Shown here: positions 1 through 8,147 of the stretch, piece by piece
Layout: each line of letters starts with the position of its first letter
How positions within the stretch are numbered: the stretch's first letter is position 1
Assembly (NCBI GenBank): GCA_003644265.1
Contig: QNBX01000016.1
Span: 1 to 45,579, forward strand
Source of the DNA: Planctomycetota bacterium
GTDB taxonomy: Bacteria; Planctomycetota; B15-G4
Direction of reading: 5' to 3'
Length of the DNA: 45,579 nt
Notes under the pieces: generated by a model
What the model was told of the DNA's origin: nothing
The model's database searches: none
The model's input: only the letters and a program-made list of their open reading frames with translations
Made by a program: the position numbers and the translations under genes

Positions 1-714
<714 letters not shown>

Positions 715-748
715 GTCGTGCTCCGGTAGAAGTTGCACCGGAAGCGTT

Positions 749-764
749 ATCAAACCCCGTGCCA
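749..764 (-). promoter_or_regulatory. Sigma-54-type (-24/-12) promoter upstream of dnaK
   Basis: Read on the minus strand, the sequence TGGCACGGGGTTTGAT matches the sigma-54 consensus TGGCACG-N4-TTGCW at every fixed position except one (TTGAT instead of TTGCW). The element spacing is right. It would start transcription roughly 25 bases before the dnaK ATG. The next gene upstream encodes a sigma-54-dependent activator, which makes the match more credible. It has not been tested, and the missing C of the -12 GC is a real weakness. Confidence 0.5.
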
Positions 765-811
765 AAGGCGAGGCAGGCGCTGAACGGCCCCTGAGTGCGG
801 GTCAGGCTGGC

Positions 812-844
812 AATTCGGCATCCTCAAGCCCGATGCCTGCCGAA
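812..844. promoter_or_regulatory. Inverted repeats between the regulator gene and dnaK (possible activator site or terminator)
   Basis: TTCGGCA (814-820) and TGCCGAA (838-844) form a perfect 7-base inverted repeat. GGCATC (817-822) and GATGCC (832-837) form an alternative 6-base one inside it. The centre lies about 70 bases upstream of the sigma-54-like promoter, in the usual range for an upstream activator site. It could equally be a terminator hairpin for the upstream regulator gene, although no T tract follows it. Confidence 0.35.
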
Positions 845-863
845 ATGGCGCTCGGCGCGACGC

Positions 864-2219
864 TCAGGTCAGGCCGTATTCCTTGAGCTTGCGGAATAGG
901 GTGCGCTCGCCGATGCCCAGCATGAGCGCGGCCTTCTTGCGGTGGCCGTCCAGCAGCTCGAGCGTGGCGCGGATGTGCTCGCGCTCCACCTCCTTGGCGG
1001 TGTGGCCAGCCAGTCCGGACAGGCCGCCCTCCGCCACCGGGGGCGCCGGCACGCCTCCCGACAGGCCCGGCGGCAGGTCCGAGAGCTGCAGCACCTCGCC
1101 GGCCCCCGTGACCACCATGTTCTCGATCACGTTGCGAAGCTCGCGCACGTTGCCCGGCCAGGGCTGGGCCTGCAGCACGCGCATGATCTCAGGCGACACC
1201 GCGCCGACGGAGGTGCCGTGGCGCTCGTTGAACTCGATCAGGCAGGCCTCCACCAGCGGCGGGATGTCCACCACGCGCTCGCGCAGCGGCGGCAGCTCGA
1301 GCTGCACCACCTTCAGCCGGAAGTACAGGTCGTCACGGAAGCGGCCCTCGCTGACCTCCTCCAGCAGGCGCTTGTTGGTGGCGGCGAGCACGCGGATGTC
1401 CACCGGGACGGGCGTGGTCGAGCCCAGCCGCACGACCTCGCGCTGGTCGAGCACGCGCAGCAACTTGACCTGCGTGGTGAGCGGCATCTCCCCCACCTCG
1501 TCCAGGAACAGGGTGCCGCCCTCGGCGTACTCGATGTAGCCGATCTTGCGCGCGGTGGCCCCCGTGAAGGCGCCCTTCTCGTGCCCGAACAGCTCCGACT
1601 CCAGCAGGCTCTCGGGCAGGGCGGCGCAGTTGAGCGTGACCAGCGGCTGCGCGCGCCGGCGGCTGTTCTGGTGCACGGCCTGGGCCACCAGCTCCTTGCC
1701 CGTGCCGCTCTCGCCGGTGATCAGCAGGGTCACGTCGGTGGGCGCCACCTGCCGCATGGTGCGGTACAGGGCCTGCATGGGCGGGCTGTTGCCGATGATG
1801 CGGTCGAAGCCGAAGCGCTCGTCGAGCCGGGCCTCCAGCTCGCTGTTGCGGCGCTTGAGCTCGAGGCGCTCCACCAGCCGGGCCAACACCTGCTCCAGCT
1901 CGTCCTTGTTGACGGGCTTGGTGAGGTAGTGCGTGGCGCCGGCGGCCATGGCGGCCACGGCGCTCTGCACCGAGCCGTGACCGGTGAGGATGATCACCTC
2001 GGTGTCGCCGCGATCGCGAGCGGCGCTCAGGATCTGCATGCCGTCCACACCGGCCATGCGCAGGTCGGTGAGCACCACGTCCACCGGCGCTGCGGCCAGG
2101 GCCTTCAGCCCCGCGGCGCCCGAGTGCACCACCTGCGGCTCATAGCCCAGGCGCTCCAGGGCCTCGCCGATGGTGTCGGCGTGGGCGGCGTCGTCGTCAA
2201 TGACCAGGACACGCGTCAT
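864..2219 (-). CDS. Sigma-54-dependent NtrC-family response regulator
   Basis: Phosphorylation-controlled activator of sigma-54 RNA polymerase, 451 residues in the standard three-domain layout. A receiver domain (about 1-120) has the acidic pair at D8-D10 and the acceptor Asp52 in the TDLRM motif. An AAA+ domain follows with Walker A GESGTGKE, the sigma-54 contact loop GAFTGA, Walker B GGTLFLDE and an arginine-finger region. A C-terminal Fis-type helix-turn-helix (about 405-450) contains [22 protein letters not shown]. Its ATG overlaps the stop of the kinase gene (ATGA), so the two are translationally coupled and form a two-component pair. Targets are not known from sequence. The closest candidate is dnaK, whose promoter region carries a sigma-54-like element. 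Confidence 0.96.
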   Translation of the reverse strand: MTRVLVIDDDAAHADTIGEALERLGYEPQVVHSGAAGLKALAAAPVDVVLTDLRMAGVDGMQILSAARDRGDTEVIILTGHGSVQSAVAAMAAGATHYLTKPVNKDELEQVLARLVERLELKRRNSELEARLDERFGFDRIIGNSPPMQALYRTMRQVAPTDVTLLITGESGTGKELVAQAVHQNSRRRAQPLVTLNCAALPESLLESELFGHEKGAFTGATARKIGYIEYAEGGTLFLDEVGEMPLTTQVKLLRVLDQREVVRLGSTTPVPVDIRVLAATNKRLLEEVSEGRFRDDLYFRLKVVQLELPPLRERVVDIPPLVEACLIEFNERHGTSVGAVSPEIMRVLQAQPWPGNVRELRNVIENMVVTGAGEVLQLSDLPPGLSGGVPAPPVAEGGLSGLAGHTAKEVEREHIRATLELLDGHRKKAALMLGIGERTLFRKLKEYGLT

Positions 2220-3004
2220 GGCTCGCTGACCTCGCTGGCGCCTGCGGCGGGGAGCTGCTTGGGCACGGCCGGCAGACTCAGGATGAAACGCGTCCCACGG
2301 CCAAGCTCGGAGACCACACGGATCTCGCCGCCCAGCTCCTCAACGATGCGGCGCGTGGTGGGCAGTCCCAGGCCCGTGCCGCCCTGCTTGGTGGAGAAGA
2401 ACGGCTGCCAGATCTTGTCGAGCGTCTCGCGCGCCACGCCCGCTCCCGTGTCGGTCACGCGTAGCTCCACGGCGTTGTCGCGCGCGCGGGTCTCCAGCAG
2501 CAGTTCGCCGCCGTCCTCCCCCATGGCCTGCTGGGCGTTGACCACCAGATTGGTCAGGGCCAGGCGCAGCAGCTTGGGGTCGGCCAGGGCCAGCCGCGCC
2601 TCGGGCGAGACGGCCGAGCGCGCCGAGATGCCCAGGCGCGCGTGCGCCGCCTCATGAAAGCTCAGCAGCCCCGAGATGAGCAGGTCGAGGTCCACCGCCG
2701 TGGGCGCCACCTCGTAGCCCCGCGCCAGGGTCAGGAAGTCGTTCACGATGGAGTCGAGCCGATTGACCTCGCCCAGCAGCAGCCGGGCGCGCCGCTGGGT
2801 GCGCTGCTCCAACGGAGTGCTCGGCTCGGCAAAGTCCTCCTCCAGCAGTTGGAGGTTCAAGGACATGGTGCTGAGCGGATTCTTGATCTCGTGGGCCAGG
2901 CCCGCGGCGAGTACGCCCATGGTCTGCAAGCGCTGCCGTCTCTGGCGTGCCGGGGTCACGATCTGCTCCCATCGAAGCTCAGAATCCTGCCATGTAGGCA
3001 GCAT
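2216..3004 (-). CDS. Soluble NtrB-like sensor histidine kinase
   Basis: Histidine kinase partner of the adjacent NtrC-type regulator, 262 residues. The H box is AAGLAHEIKNPLS with the phospho-acceptor His38. The N box NLVVNAQQAM, G1 box DTGAGV, and F/G2 region PFFSTKQGGTGLGLP complete an HATPase domain. There is no membrane segment and almost no room for a sensory domain, since only about 28 residues precede the H box. Input must therefore come from another protein or from a very short N-terminal region. The ATG at 3002-3004 is the first start compatible with the intergenic gap to the divergent sua5 fusion gene. The reading frame stays open much further upstream, but that part is antisense to the neighbour. 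The stop overlaps the regulator start. Confidence 0.93.
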   Translation of the reverse strand: MLPTWQDSELRWEQIVTPARQRRQRLQTMGVLAAGLAHEIKNPLSTMSLNLQLLEEDFAEPSTPLEQRTQRRARLLLGEVNRLDSIVNDFLTLARGYEVAPTAVDLDLLISGLLSFHEAAHARLGISARSAVSPEARLALADPKLLRLALTNLVVNAQQAMGEDGGELLLETRARDNAVELRVTDTGAGVARETLDKIWQPFFSTKQGGTGLGLPTTRRIVEELGGEIRVVSELGRGTRFILSLPAVPKQLPAAGASEVSEP

Positions 3005-3103
3005 CCCTGCCAGAGTTGCTCGTCCAGCTGGCTCGATGACGGTCTTGAGCCCCGGCGCGACCTGAAGCCCGACGCTACAGGCTGCTGCTAGGATGCGCGC
3101 CCT

Positions 3104-4153
3104 ATGAACCCCGCCCTCTCCATTGACCTCAGCGACGGCCACGCGCCGGCGCTGGAGCAGGCCCTGGCCGCGCTGCGTCGCGGTGAGCTGGTCGTGCTGC
3201 CCACCGAGACCGTCTACGGGCTGGCCGGCCGCCTGGAGCAGGAGCGCGTCCTGAGCGCGGCCAAGGGGGCGCGGCGGGGTCCCTTCGCCGTGGCCGTGCC
3301 GGATCGGGAGGTCGCAGAGGCCCTGGTGGGCCCCCTCCCGGGGACCGCTGCCCGGGCCGCGGAGCGCTGGTGGCCCGGTCCCATGACGCTGGTGGTGCTC
3401 ACACTGGGAGACGACCCGGTGGGCCTGCGCGTGCCAGGGCATGTCTTTGTGCGGGAGCTCTTGCAGGCCCTGGGCGAGCCCCTGCTGCTCACCTCCGCCA
3501 ACGCCTCGGGCGAGTCCCCGCCACGCGAGCTGTGCCAGCTCAGCGACAGCATCCGCGCCACGGCCGGCCTGATCGTGGACGGCGGCCCGTGCGCCCTGGG
3601 CGAGGCCTCGACCGTGCTGGCCTGCGGCTACGGCGCCGCACGCGTGCTCCGAGATGGCGTGGTGCATCGGGACGAGCTGGCCCAGCGCGTCTGCGGCGAG
3701 GTGCTGGTGGCCTGCAGCGGCAACACCTGCCGCAGCCCCATGGCGGCGGCCCTGCTGGAGCGCGAGCTGGCGCGAGCGGCGGCGGCCGACAGCCAACTGC
3801 TGATCCCGCGCGTCGCCAGCGCCGGTCTCATGGCGGGGCCGGGCAACCCCGCCTCCGACGCCGCCCAAGAGGCCCTGCGGGAGCGGGGCCTGGAGCTCGC
3901 GGGGCACTCGAGCACAGCGGTCGACGCCGAACGAATCGCGCAGGCCGACGTGCTGCTGGGCATGACGCAGACCCACGTCGCGCTGCTGGCCGAGGCCTGC
4001 GCCGGCAGCGGCCAACGGGTCGAGCTGTTTGACCCCGCGGGCCACGAGGTCGATGACCCTTTCGGCGCCCCGCTGTCGCACTACCGCCGCTGCGCTACGA
4101 TGCTGGCAGACATGGCGACGCGTCGCGCCGCTTCCCTTTGTGCAGCGCCCTGA
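3104..4153 (+). CDS. Fusion of threonylcarbamoyl-AMP synthase (Sua5/YrdC) and YwlE-like low-molecular-weight phosphatase
   Basis: The 349-residue protein has two complete enzymes. Residues about 12-190 are a Sua5/YrdC domain, with PTETVYGLAGR, WWPGPMTLVV and LLLTSANASGE. This family makes threonylcarbamoyl-AMP for the t6A37 tRNA modification. Residues about 198-345 are a low-molecular-weight protein phosphatase domain. It has the CX5R loop CSGNTCR (Cys204-Arg210) followed by SPMA, and the general acid in DDPF (Asp318). The threonine at 208 is the residue that, in Bacillus YwlE, favours phosphoarginine over phosphotyrosine, so arginine phosphatase activity is plausible. The Sua5 KxR region reads AKGARRGP, which departs from the usual pattern. 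rpiB follows after 20 bases. Both domain calls are secure; the exact phosphatase substrate is inferred. Confidence 0.93.
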   Translation: MNPALSIDLSDGHAPALEQALAALRRGELVVLPTETVYGLAGRLEQERVLSAAKGARRGPFAVAVPDREVAEALVGPLPGTAARAAERWWPGPMTLVVLTLGDDPVGLRVPGHVFVRELLQALGEPLLLTSANASGESPPRELCQLSDSIRATAGLIVDGGPCALGEASTVLACGYGAARVLRDGVVHRDELAQRVCGEVLVACSGNTCRSPMAAALLERELARAAAADSQLLIPRVASAGLMAGPGNPASDAAQEALRERGLELAGHSSTAVDAERIAQADVLLGMTQTHVALLAEACAGSGQRVELFDPAGHEVDDPFGAPLSHYRRCATMLADMATRRAASLCAAP

Positions 4154-4173
4154 GGCGCCGGAGACCCGCCGCA

Positions 4174-4611
4174 TTGAAGATCGCGCTCGGTTCGGATCAC
4201 GCGGGCTGGTCAACCAAGGACCAGCTGCTCAGCATGCTCACCGCCGCAGGACATGAGGTCCACGACTGCGGCTGCGCCGGGCCCGACTCGGTCGACTACC
4301 CCGACTTCGCGGCGGCCGTGGCGCGGCGCGTGGCGTCCGGCCAGGCTGAACGCGGCGTGCTGGTGTGCGGCACCGGCATCGGCGTGTCGATCGCCGCCAA
4401 CAAGCTGGCGGGTGTGCGCGCCGCCAAGCTCAATGACCCCGAGGAGGCGCGGCTGAGCCGGGCCCACAACGACGCCAATGTGGCCTGCGTCGGCGCGCGC
4501 GTGCTCGACCCGAGCGTGCTGCAGGATGTGGTGCGCGCCTTCCTTGAAGGGCCCTTCGAGGGCGGGCGCCACCAGCTGCGCCTCGACAAGATCAGCCAGC
4601 TCGAGGCGTAG
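4174..4611 (+). CDS. rpiB: Ribose 5-phosphate isomerase B
   Basis: Interconverts ribose 5-phosphate and ribulose 5-phosphate in the pentose phosphate pathway. The 145 residues are the normal family length. The protein starts KIALGSDHAG after the initiator and contains the catalytic cysteine segment GVLVCGTGIGVSIAANK and the HNDANV motif with the active-site histidine. I chose the TTG at 4174 because it aligns with the family N-terminus and has a GGAG 10 bases upstream. An earlier TTG at 4138 would overlap the previous gene and add 12 atypical residues. It follows the sua5/phosphatase fusion, the same relative order as ywlC, ywlE and ywlF (rpiB) in Bacillus. A strong hairpin ends the unit. Confidence 0.95.
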   Translation: MKIALGSDHAGWSTKDQLLSMLTAAGHEVHDCGCAGPDSVDYPDFAAAVARRVASGQAERGVLVCGTGIGVSIAANKLAGVRAAKLNDPEEARLSRAHNDANVACVGARVLDPSVLQDVVRAFLEGPFEGGRHQLRLDKISQLEA

Positions 4612-4637
4612 CTCGCACGACGCGCGTACGTCGCGCC

Positions 4638-4670
4638 CCGTGCGCCGGCGGGCCTCCGCCTGGCGCACGG
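4638..4670. terminator. Hairpin terminator between converging rpiB and rpsU genes
   Basis: CCGTGCGCC (4638-4646) pairs with GGCGCACGG (4662-4670). Inside it GGCGG (4647-4651) pairs with CCGCC (4656-4660), leaving a 4-base loop and one bulged T. The 14-bp stem lies in the 74 bases between two convergent genes and can serve both strands. No T tract follows, as is common in high-GC genomes. Confidence 0.7.
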
Positions 4671-4685
4671 CGCGAGCTCAGCTCA

Positions 4686-5111
4686 TCACTCAGCCGCGTT
4701 GGGCGTGGTGGGAGCTGCGGGCGCAGCGACGGGTGTCGCGGCGGCGGGCGGCGTCGTGTTCGCCGGCAGCGCGGGAGCGGTTGAGGCCGCGGGAGCCGCC
4801 GTCACCTCGGGCGTCGCGTCCGACTGGTTTTCACGCTCACGGGCCTCGCTGCGCTGGGCCGCGCGGGCGTTCTTGCGCGCCTTGCGGCGGCGGTTGAGCA
4901 GCTTGGCGGTGTCCGAGCGCTGAGCGCGCATGGACAGGCGGATGGCCTTGACGCGCTCACGGGCCTCGCGCCGACGACGCTCGCTGGGCTTCTCGAAGTA
5001 GCTCTTGGCTTTGGACGTGCGGGTCACGCCCTCGTTGTTGCAGAGCTTGCGGAGGCGGCGCAGGGCCTTCTCCACCGGCTCGTTGTCGCGGGTTTGGACG
5101 CGGATGACCAA
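4686..5111 (-). CDS. rpsU: Small ribosomal subunit protein bS21 with a long Ala/Pro/Thr-rich C-terminal tail
   Basis: Component of the 30S subunit involved in translation initiation. The core, VIRVQTRDNEPVEKALRRLR followed by KLCNNEGV and YFEKPSERRRRE, is the bS21 signature. The protein is about 141 residues, roughly twice the usual 60-70. After a basic helix with RRRKARKNARAAQR it continues as about 50 residues of low-complexity Ala, Pro and Thr. I chose the TTG at 5109-5111 because a GGAG at 5118-5121 lies 6 bases upstream and the product begins like other bS21 proteins. Another TTG at 5130-5132 would add seven residues. It lies 156 bases downstream of the ptsN-like gene on the same strand. 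Confidence 0.9.
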   Translation of the reverse strand: MVIRVQTRDNEPVEKALRRLRKLCNNEGVTRTSKAKSYFEKPSERRRREARERVKAIRLSMRAQRSDTAKLLNRRRKARKNARAAQRSEARERENQSDATPEVTAAPAASTAPALPANTTPPAAATPVAAPAAPTTPNAAE

Positions 5112-5221
5112 GTTCAACTCCAGAGAATGCAATCGTGAGGCGAGCCTGCCATCGTAACACGCTCGGCCCGGTCTGAATCCAGCCCCTGTCGGGCAATCGT
5201 GACCAGCCCCCGAGCGGGCCT

Positions 5222-5238
5222 GGCGGCGAGCTGCCGCC
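5222..5238 (-). terminator. GC hairpin downstream of the ptsN-like gene
   Basis: GGCGGC (5222-5227) and GCCGCC (5233-5238) form a perfect 6-bp stem around a 5-base loop, about 30 bases after the stop of the EIIA gene. There is no T tract, so termination is only suggested. Confidence 0.4.
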
Positions 5239-5267
5239 GGCGCCCCAAGCTAAGCTGAACCGCGGCT

Positions 5268-5738
5268 TCAGGGGACCCCGGCCTCAGCCGAGCGGATGCG
5301 ATCGAGCGCCTCATCGGCGCTGGTGGCCTCGCGCAGGGCCTCCCGCAACTCGGGGCTGCTGGTCAGCCGGGCCAGCTCGGCCAGGGTGCGGATATGGGTC
5401 TTGGTGCGGTTGGCCGGGTTCACCAGCAAGAACACCAGGTGAGTCGGCTGGCCGTCGATGGCCTCGAAGTCCAGGCCCCCGCGGGCGATGCCCAGAGCCA
5501 CGACAGTCTCCTCGACCTCAGGCGCCGACGCGTGAGGGATGGCGATGCCCTTCTCCATACCCGTGGACATGGAGCGCTCACGGGCAACCAACGCGTCGTG
5601 TACCGCGTCGCGGGAGCCGGCCTCGACCTGACCCGAGGTGACCAGGGTGTCGGTCAGTTCCGAGATGAGTTCCCACTTGTCCTTGCCCTCCATGTCGAGC
5701 CGGATCGCGGCGGTGGGCAGCAGTTCAGAGAGCTTCAC
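5268..5738 (-). CDS. ptsN: PTS EIIA domain protein (PtsN / EIIA-Ntr-like)
   Basis: A single EIIA type-2 (fructose/nitrogen) domain of 156 residues, a phosphocarrier that accepts phosphate from HPr on a histidine. The conserved segment ERSMSTGMEKGIAIPHA contains that histidine, and the fold continues through VALGIARGGLDF and LVFLLVNPAN. No EIIB or EIIC partner is nearby, so a regulatory EIIA-Ntr role is more likely than sugar transport. The GTG at 5736-5738 is preceded by GAGGG 10 bases upstream and gives the normal length. A longer frame exists but has no family support. It is divergent from the secretion cluster across a 237-base intergenic region. The subfamily (ptsN versus a generic IIA) is tentative. 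Confidence 0.85.
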   Translation of the reverse strand: MKLSELLPTAAIRLDMEGKDKWELISELTDTLVTSGQVEAGSRDAVHDALVARERSMSTGMEKGIAIPHASAPEVEETVVALGIARGGLDFEAIDGQPTHLVFLLVNPANRTKTHIRTLAELARLTSSPELREALREATSADEALDRIRSAEAGVP

Positions 5739-5853
5739 GGGACGGGGACCCTCGGCCAGAGACAGGGGACGGCGGCCGCCCGGCGGCGATTGGCCTCCGG
5801 GTAGAGCGCGGAACCGGACGACGATAGGCACGGGACCGGCTTGCCGCAAGCGT

Positions 5854-5922
5854 CCGATCCACCGATCGGAGCGGGAATACGACGTTGATCGGCCCCGTCC
5901 AAGCCCCGATCATCGGCCGATC
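5854..5922. promoter_or_regulatory. Cluster of CCGATC/GATCGG motifs in the ptsN-gspD divergent region
   Basis: The hexamer CCGATC or its complement occurs at 5854-5859, 5862-5869 (as the palindrome CCGATCGG), 5887-5892, 5906-5911 and 5917-5922. GATCGG at 5887 and CCGATC at 5906 form an inverted pair 13 bases apart, and ATCGGCCGAT (5912-5921) is palindromic. Such clustering between divergent genes suggests binding sites for a regulator. GC-rich sequence makes chance matches easier, so this is only suggestive. Confidence 0.35.
5885..5913 (+). promoter_or_regulatory. Possible housekeeping promoter for the gsp cluster
   Basis: TTGATC (5885-5890) and GATCAT (5908-5913) are separated by exactly 17 bases. 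Each matches the -35 or -10 consensus at four of six positions. It lies 63 bases before the gspD ATG and overlaps the CCGATC motifs, so a regulator bound there would interfere with it. Confidence 0.3.
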
Positions 5923-5975
5923 GCCTCGGCCACCCCTCGATGGCCTCGGCGTGACCCGACGGAGCCCCCTTCACC

Positions 5976-8114
5976 ATGCGTCCGATCGCAGCGTTCACTC
6001 TGCTGGTCCTCAGTCTGGCCGCCGCCCCCCTGGCGGCCCAGGACATCGAGGAGGTCCCAGGCACCGACGAAACCGGTGGCCACTACGTGCTCCAGTTCGA
6101 TGAGGCCAAGGGCGAGAGCCTGCTCGAGTTCATCGATCTGGCCAAGGTGCTGCTGCAACGCCCGATCAACTACAACCCGCAGGAGATCGGGGACCAGATG
6201 GTCTTCATCACGGGCCCCATCCGGGTGGAGAAGCGGCGCTTCTTCCAGTTCTTCCAGGCGGTGCTCAAGGCCTACGACTACATCATCATGGACTATGGGC
6301 CCGAGGGCAGCTCGTTCCTGCGCATCCAGAAGATCACCGCGGGCCGCGGTGCCGGCGGCTCGGTCAAGCCCACCGCCCCCATCGTGGCGGTCGAGGATCT
6401 GGAGACCTACAGCCAGGATCCGGCCACGCTGATCACGACCTCCATCCCGCTGCGCTACATCGAGGCGCGCTCAGCCATGGCGTCGTTCAACCCCTTCTTC
6501 GACACGCAGATCGAGGGCATCCGCAACGTCGACAACAGCAACAGCCTGGTGATCACGGGCTTCGGCACCAACGTCTGGAGCGCGTTCAAGCTGGTGGGCC
6601 TGGTGGACGTACCGCCGTTTGAGCCCAAGCCGCACATCCGCAAGCGCATCCTCGATCACACGTCGGTGGACGAGATCGAGACCATCCTGACTGATCTGCT
6701 GGGGGCCGCGCGCGGCCTGCGGCCCGGTCAGACCAGCGCACCCCAGCAGGCCGGGTCGCTCACCATGCGAGAGATCGAGCCGCGCATCATCATCGACTCC
6801 CGCGCCAACGCCATCCTGATGGTGGGCGACGAGGACATGGTCGACCGCATCGAGTCCTGGGTCGACATCCTGGACGTGGAGGTCGACCCGCGCAGCTTCA
6901 CGCACGTGTACCGCCTTCAGAACACCGACGCCGGTTCCATGGAACAGGTGCTCAACAACGTGCTCAACGAAGAGCGCAGCAACGCAGGCTCGGGCCGCGT
7001 GGGGCAGGGTGCCGCCGCCGGCGGCAGCGCCCTGGAGGTGCCCGCCAGCGTGGTCGCCGATGAGATCAGCAACTCGCTGGTGATCACCGCGTCCGACCGC
7101 AAGTACGCCGAGCTGCTGGAGATCCTGCGCCAGCTCGATGTGCGCCGCCGTCAGGTGCTGGTGGAGGCCGCCATCGTCGAGACCAAGGAAGCGCTCAACG
7201 AGGTCTTCAAGGCCGGCGTGGCCATTGGCGACCTGGACGACGGCGCCTTTGTCAGCAACTTCGGCACGCCCACCGGCTTTGATGATGCTGGCGAAATCGA
7301 CCTGCCGGGCAGCCTCTCCCAACTGAAAGGAACCAACGGCGGCAACTTGGCCGCCTTCAGTGGCAGCGACATCCCGATCCCGGTCTTCTTGCAGTGGGTC
7401 TCGGGTCAGACCAAGACGCGCGTGCTCTCGCGTCCCTCGGTGCTGACCAACGACAACGAAGAGGCCGAGATGGCCACCGAGCAGGAGACCAGCTACGAGA
7501 CCTCGTCCACCACGCAGAACGGCGTGACCAGCAACAACTTCGAGCAGATCACCGCCGGTATCCGCATGAACGTGTCGCCCACCATCTCGGCCGGCAACTA
7601 CCTGCGCCTGCGCGTGCGCCTGGAGGTCTCCGACTTCCAGCCCAGCCAGTCCACCAACCCCTCCGCGCCGCCGGACGTGAACCGGCGCGAGTTCGACACG
7701 CCCATCACCGTGCCCGACGGCAAGACCGTCATCATCGGCGGCCTCGTCAACCACGCCGTGAGCGAGGTCGACAGCGAGATCCCCTGGCTCTCCGACCTGC
7801 CCTTCGTGGGCTGGCTCTTCCGGGCTGACCAGGACAGCCAGGCGGACACGTTCCTCTACGTGTTCATCACGGCGCACATCATCGACCCCGACTTCGCCCT
7901 GCTGGACGAGATCAGCGCGGCCCGCGCCCTCGATGTCGAGCGCCTCGGCGGCGATGTGCGTGACCTCTCCAGCCCGATCTCACCTGACGCCGTGCGTGGC
8001 GGCCGGCCGACCCTGGCCGGCGCGGACTTGTTGTTCAAGATGCCGGTGGCCGCCCTGCCGGGCGGTGGCTCGCGCGACTCCTCGGCCGACCAGCTCGGTT
8101 CGGGAGAGCGCTGA
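5976..8114 (+). CDS. gspD: Type II secretion system secretin GspD
   Basis: Outer-membrane secretin through which type II substrates or a pseudopilus pass. The 712 residues begin with a signal peptide (hydrophobic residues about 4-19, cleavage likely near LAA-QD). N-domains follow, including repeats with AILMVGDEDMVDRIESWVDILD and LVITASDRKYAELLEILRQLD. The secretin domain (about 400-640) carries RVLSRPSVLTNDNEEA and the gate motif ITVPDGKTVIIGGL near residue 577, ending with WLSDLPFVGWLFR. The ATG at 5976 has a GGAG about 11 bases upstream. It is the first gene of the D-E-F-G-H-I-J run. No gspC or pilotin gene is adjacent, so inner-membrane linkage must be encoded elsewhere. Confidence 0.95.
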   Translation: MRPIAAFTLLVLSLAAAPLAAQDIEEVPGTDETGGHYVLQFDEAKGESLLEFIDLAKVLLQRPINYNPQEIGDQMVFITGPIRVEKRRFFQFFQAVLKAYDYIIMDYGPEGSSFLRIQKITAGRGAGGSVKPTAPIVAVEDLETYSQDPATLITTSIPLRYIEARSAMASFNPFFDTQIEGIRNVDNSNSLVITGFGTNVWSAFKLVGLVDVPPFEPKPHIRKRILDHTSVDEIETILTDLLGAARGLRPGQTSAPQQAGSLTMREIEPRIIIDSRANAILMVGDEDMVDRIESWVDILDVEVDPRSFTHVYRLQNTDAGSMEQVLNNVLNEERSNAGSGRVGQGAAAGGSALEVPASVVADEISNSLVITASDRKYAELLEILRQLDVRRRQVLVEAAIVETKEALNEVFKAGVAIGDLDDGAFVSNFGTPTGFDDAGEIDLPGSLSQLKGTNGGNLAAFSGSDIPIPVFLQWVSGQTKTRVLSRPSVLTNDNEEAEMATEQETSYETSSTTQNGVTSNNFEQITAGIRMNVSPTISAGNYLRLRVRLEVSDFQPSQSTNPSAPPDVNRREFDTPITVPDGKTVIIGGLVNHAVSEVDSEIPWLSDLPFVGWLFRADQDSQADTFLYVFITAHIIDPDFALLDEISAARALDVERLGGDVRDLSSPISPDAVRGGRPTLAGADLLFKMPVAALPGGGSRDSSADQLGSGER

Positions 8115-8147
8115 GCAGCGCGCCGAACGTACCGGGAGAAACACACC

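Noticed and set aside
715..863. CIRCE element or sigma-32 promoter before dnaK
   Set aside because: I looked for the TTAGCACTC-N9-GAGTGCTAA pattern and a heat-shock -35/-10 pair and saw neither.
942..2657. Long plus-strand open frame (about 571 codons) opposite the NtrC-type regulator gene
   Set aside because: It is antisense to a gene with full family motifs and its translation is His/Ala/Arg/Gly-rich without any domain. Such frames are expected in GC-rich DNA.
2216..4213. Kinase start far upstream, giving a 665-residue protein
   Set aside because: The extra 400 residues are antisense to the Sua5 fusion gene and show no kinase or sensor features.
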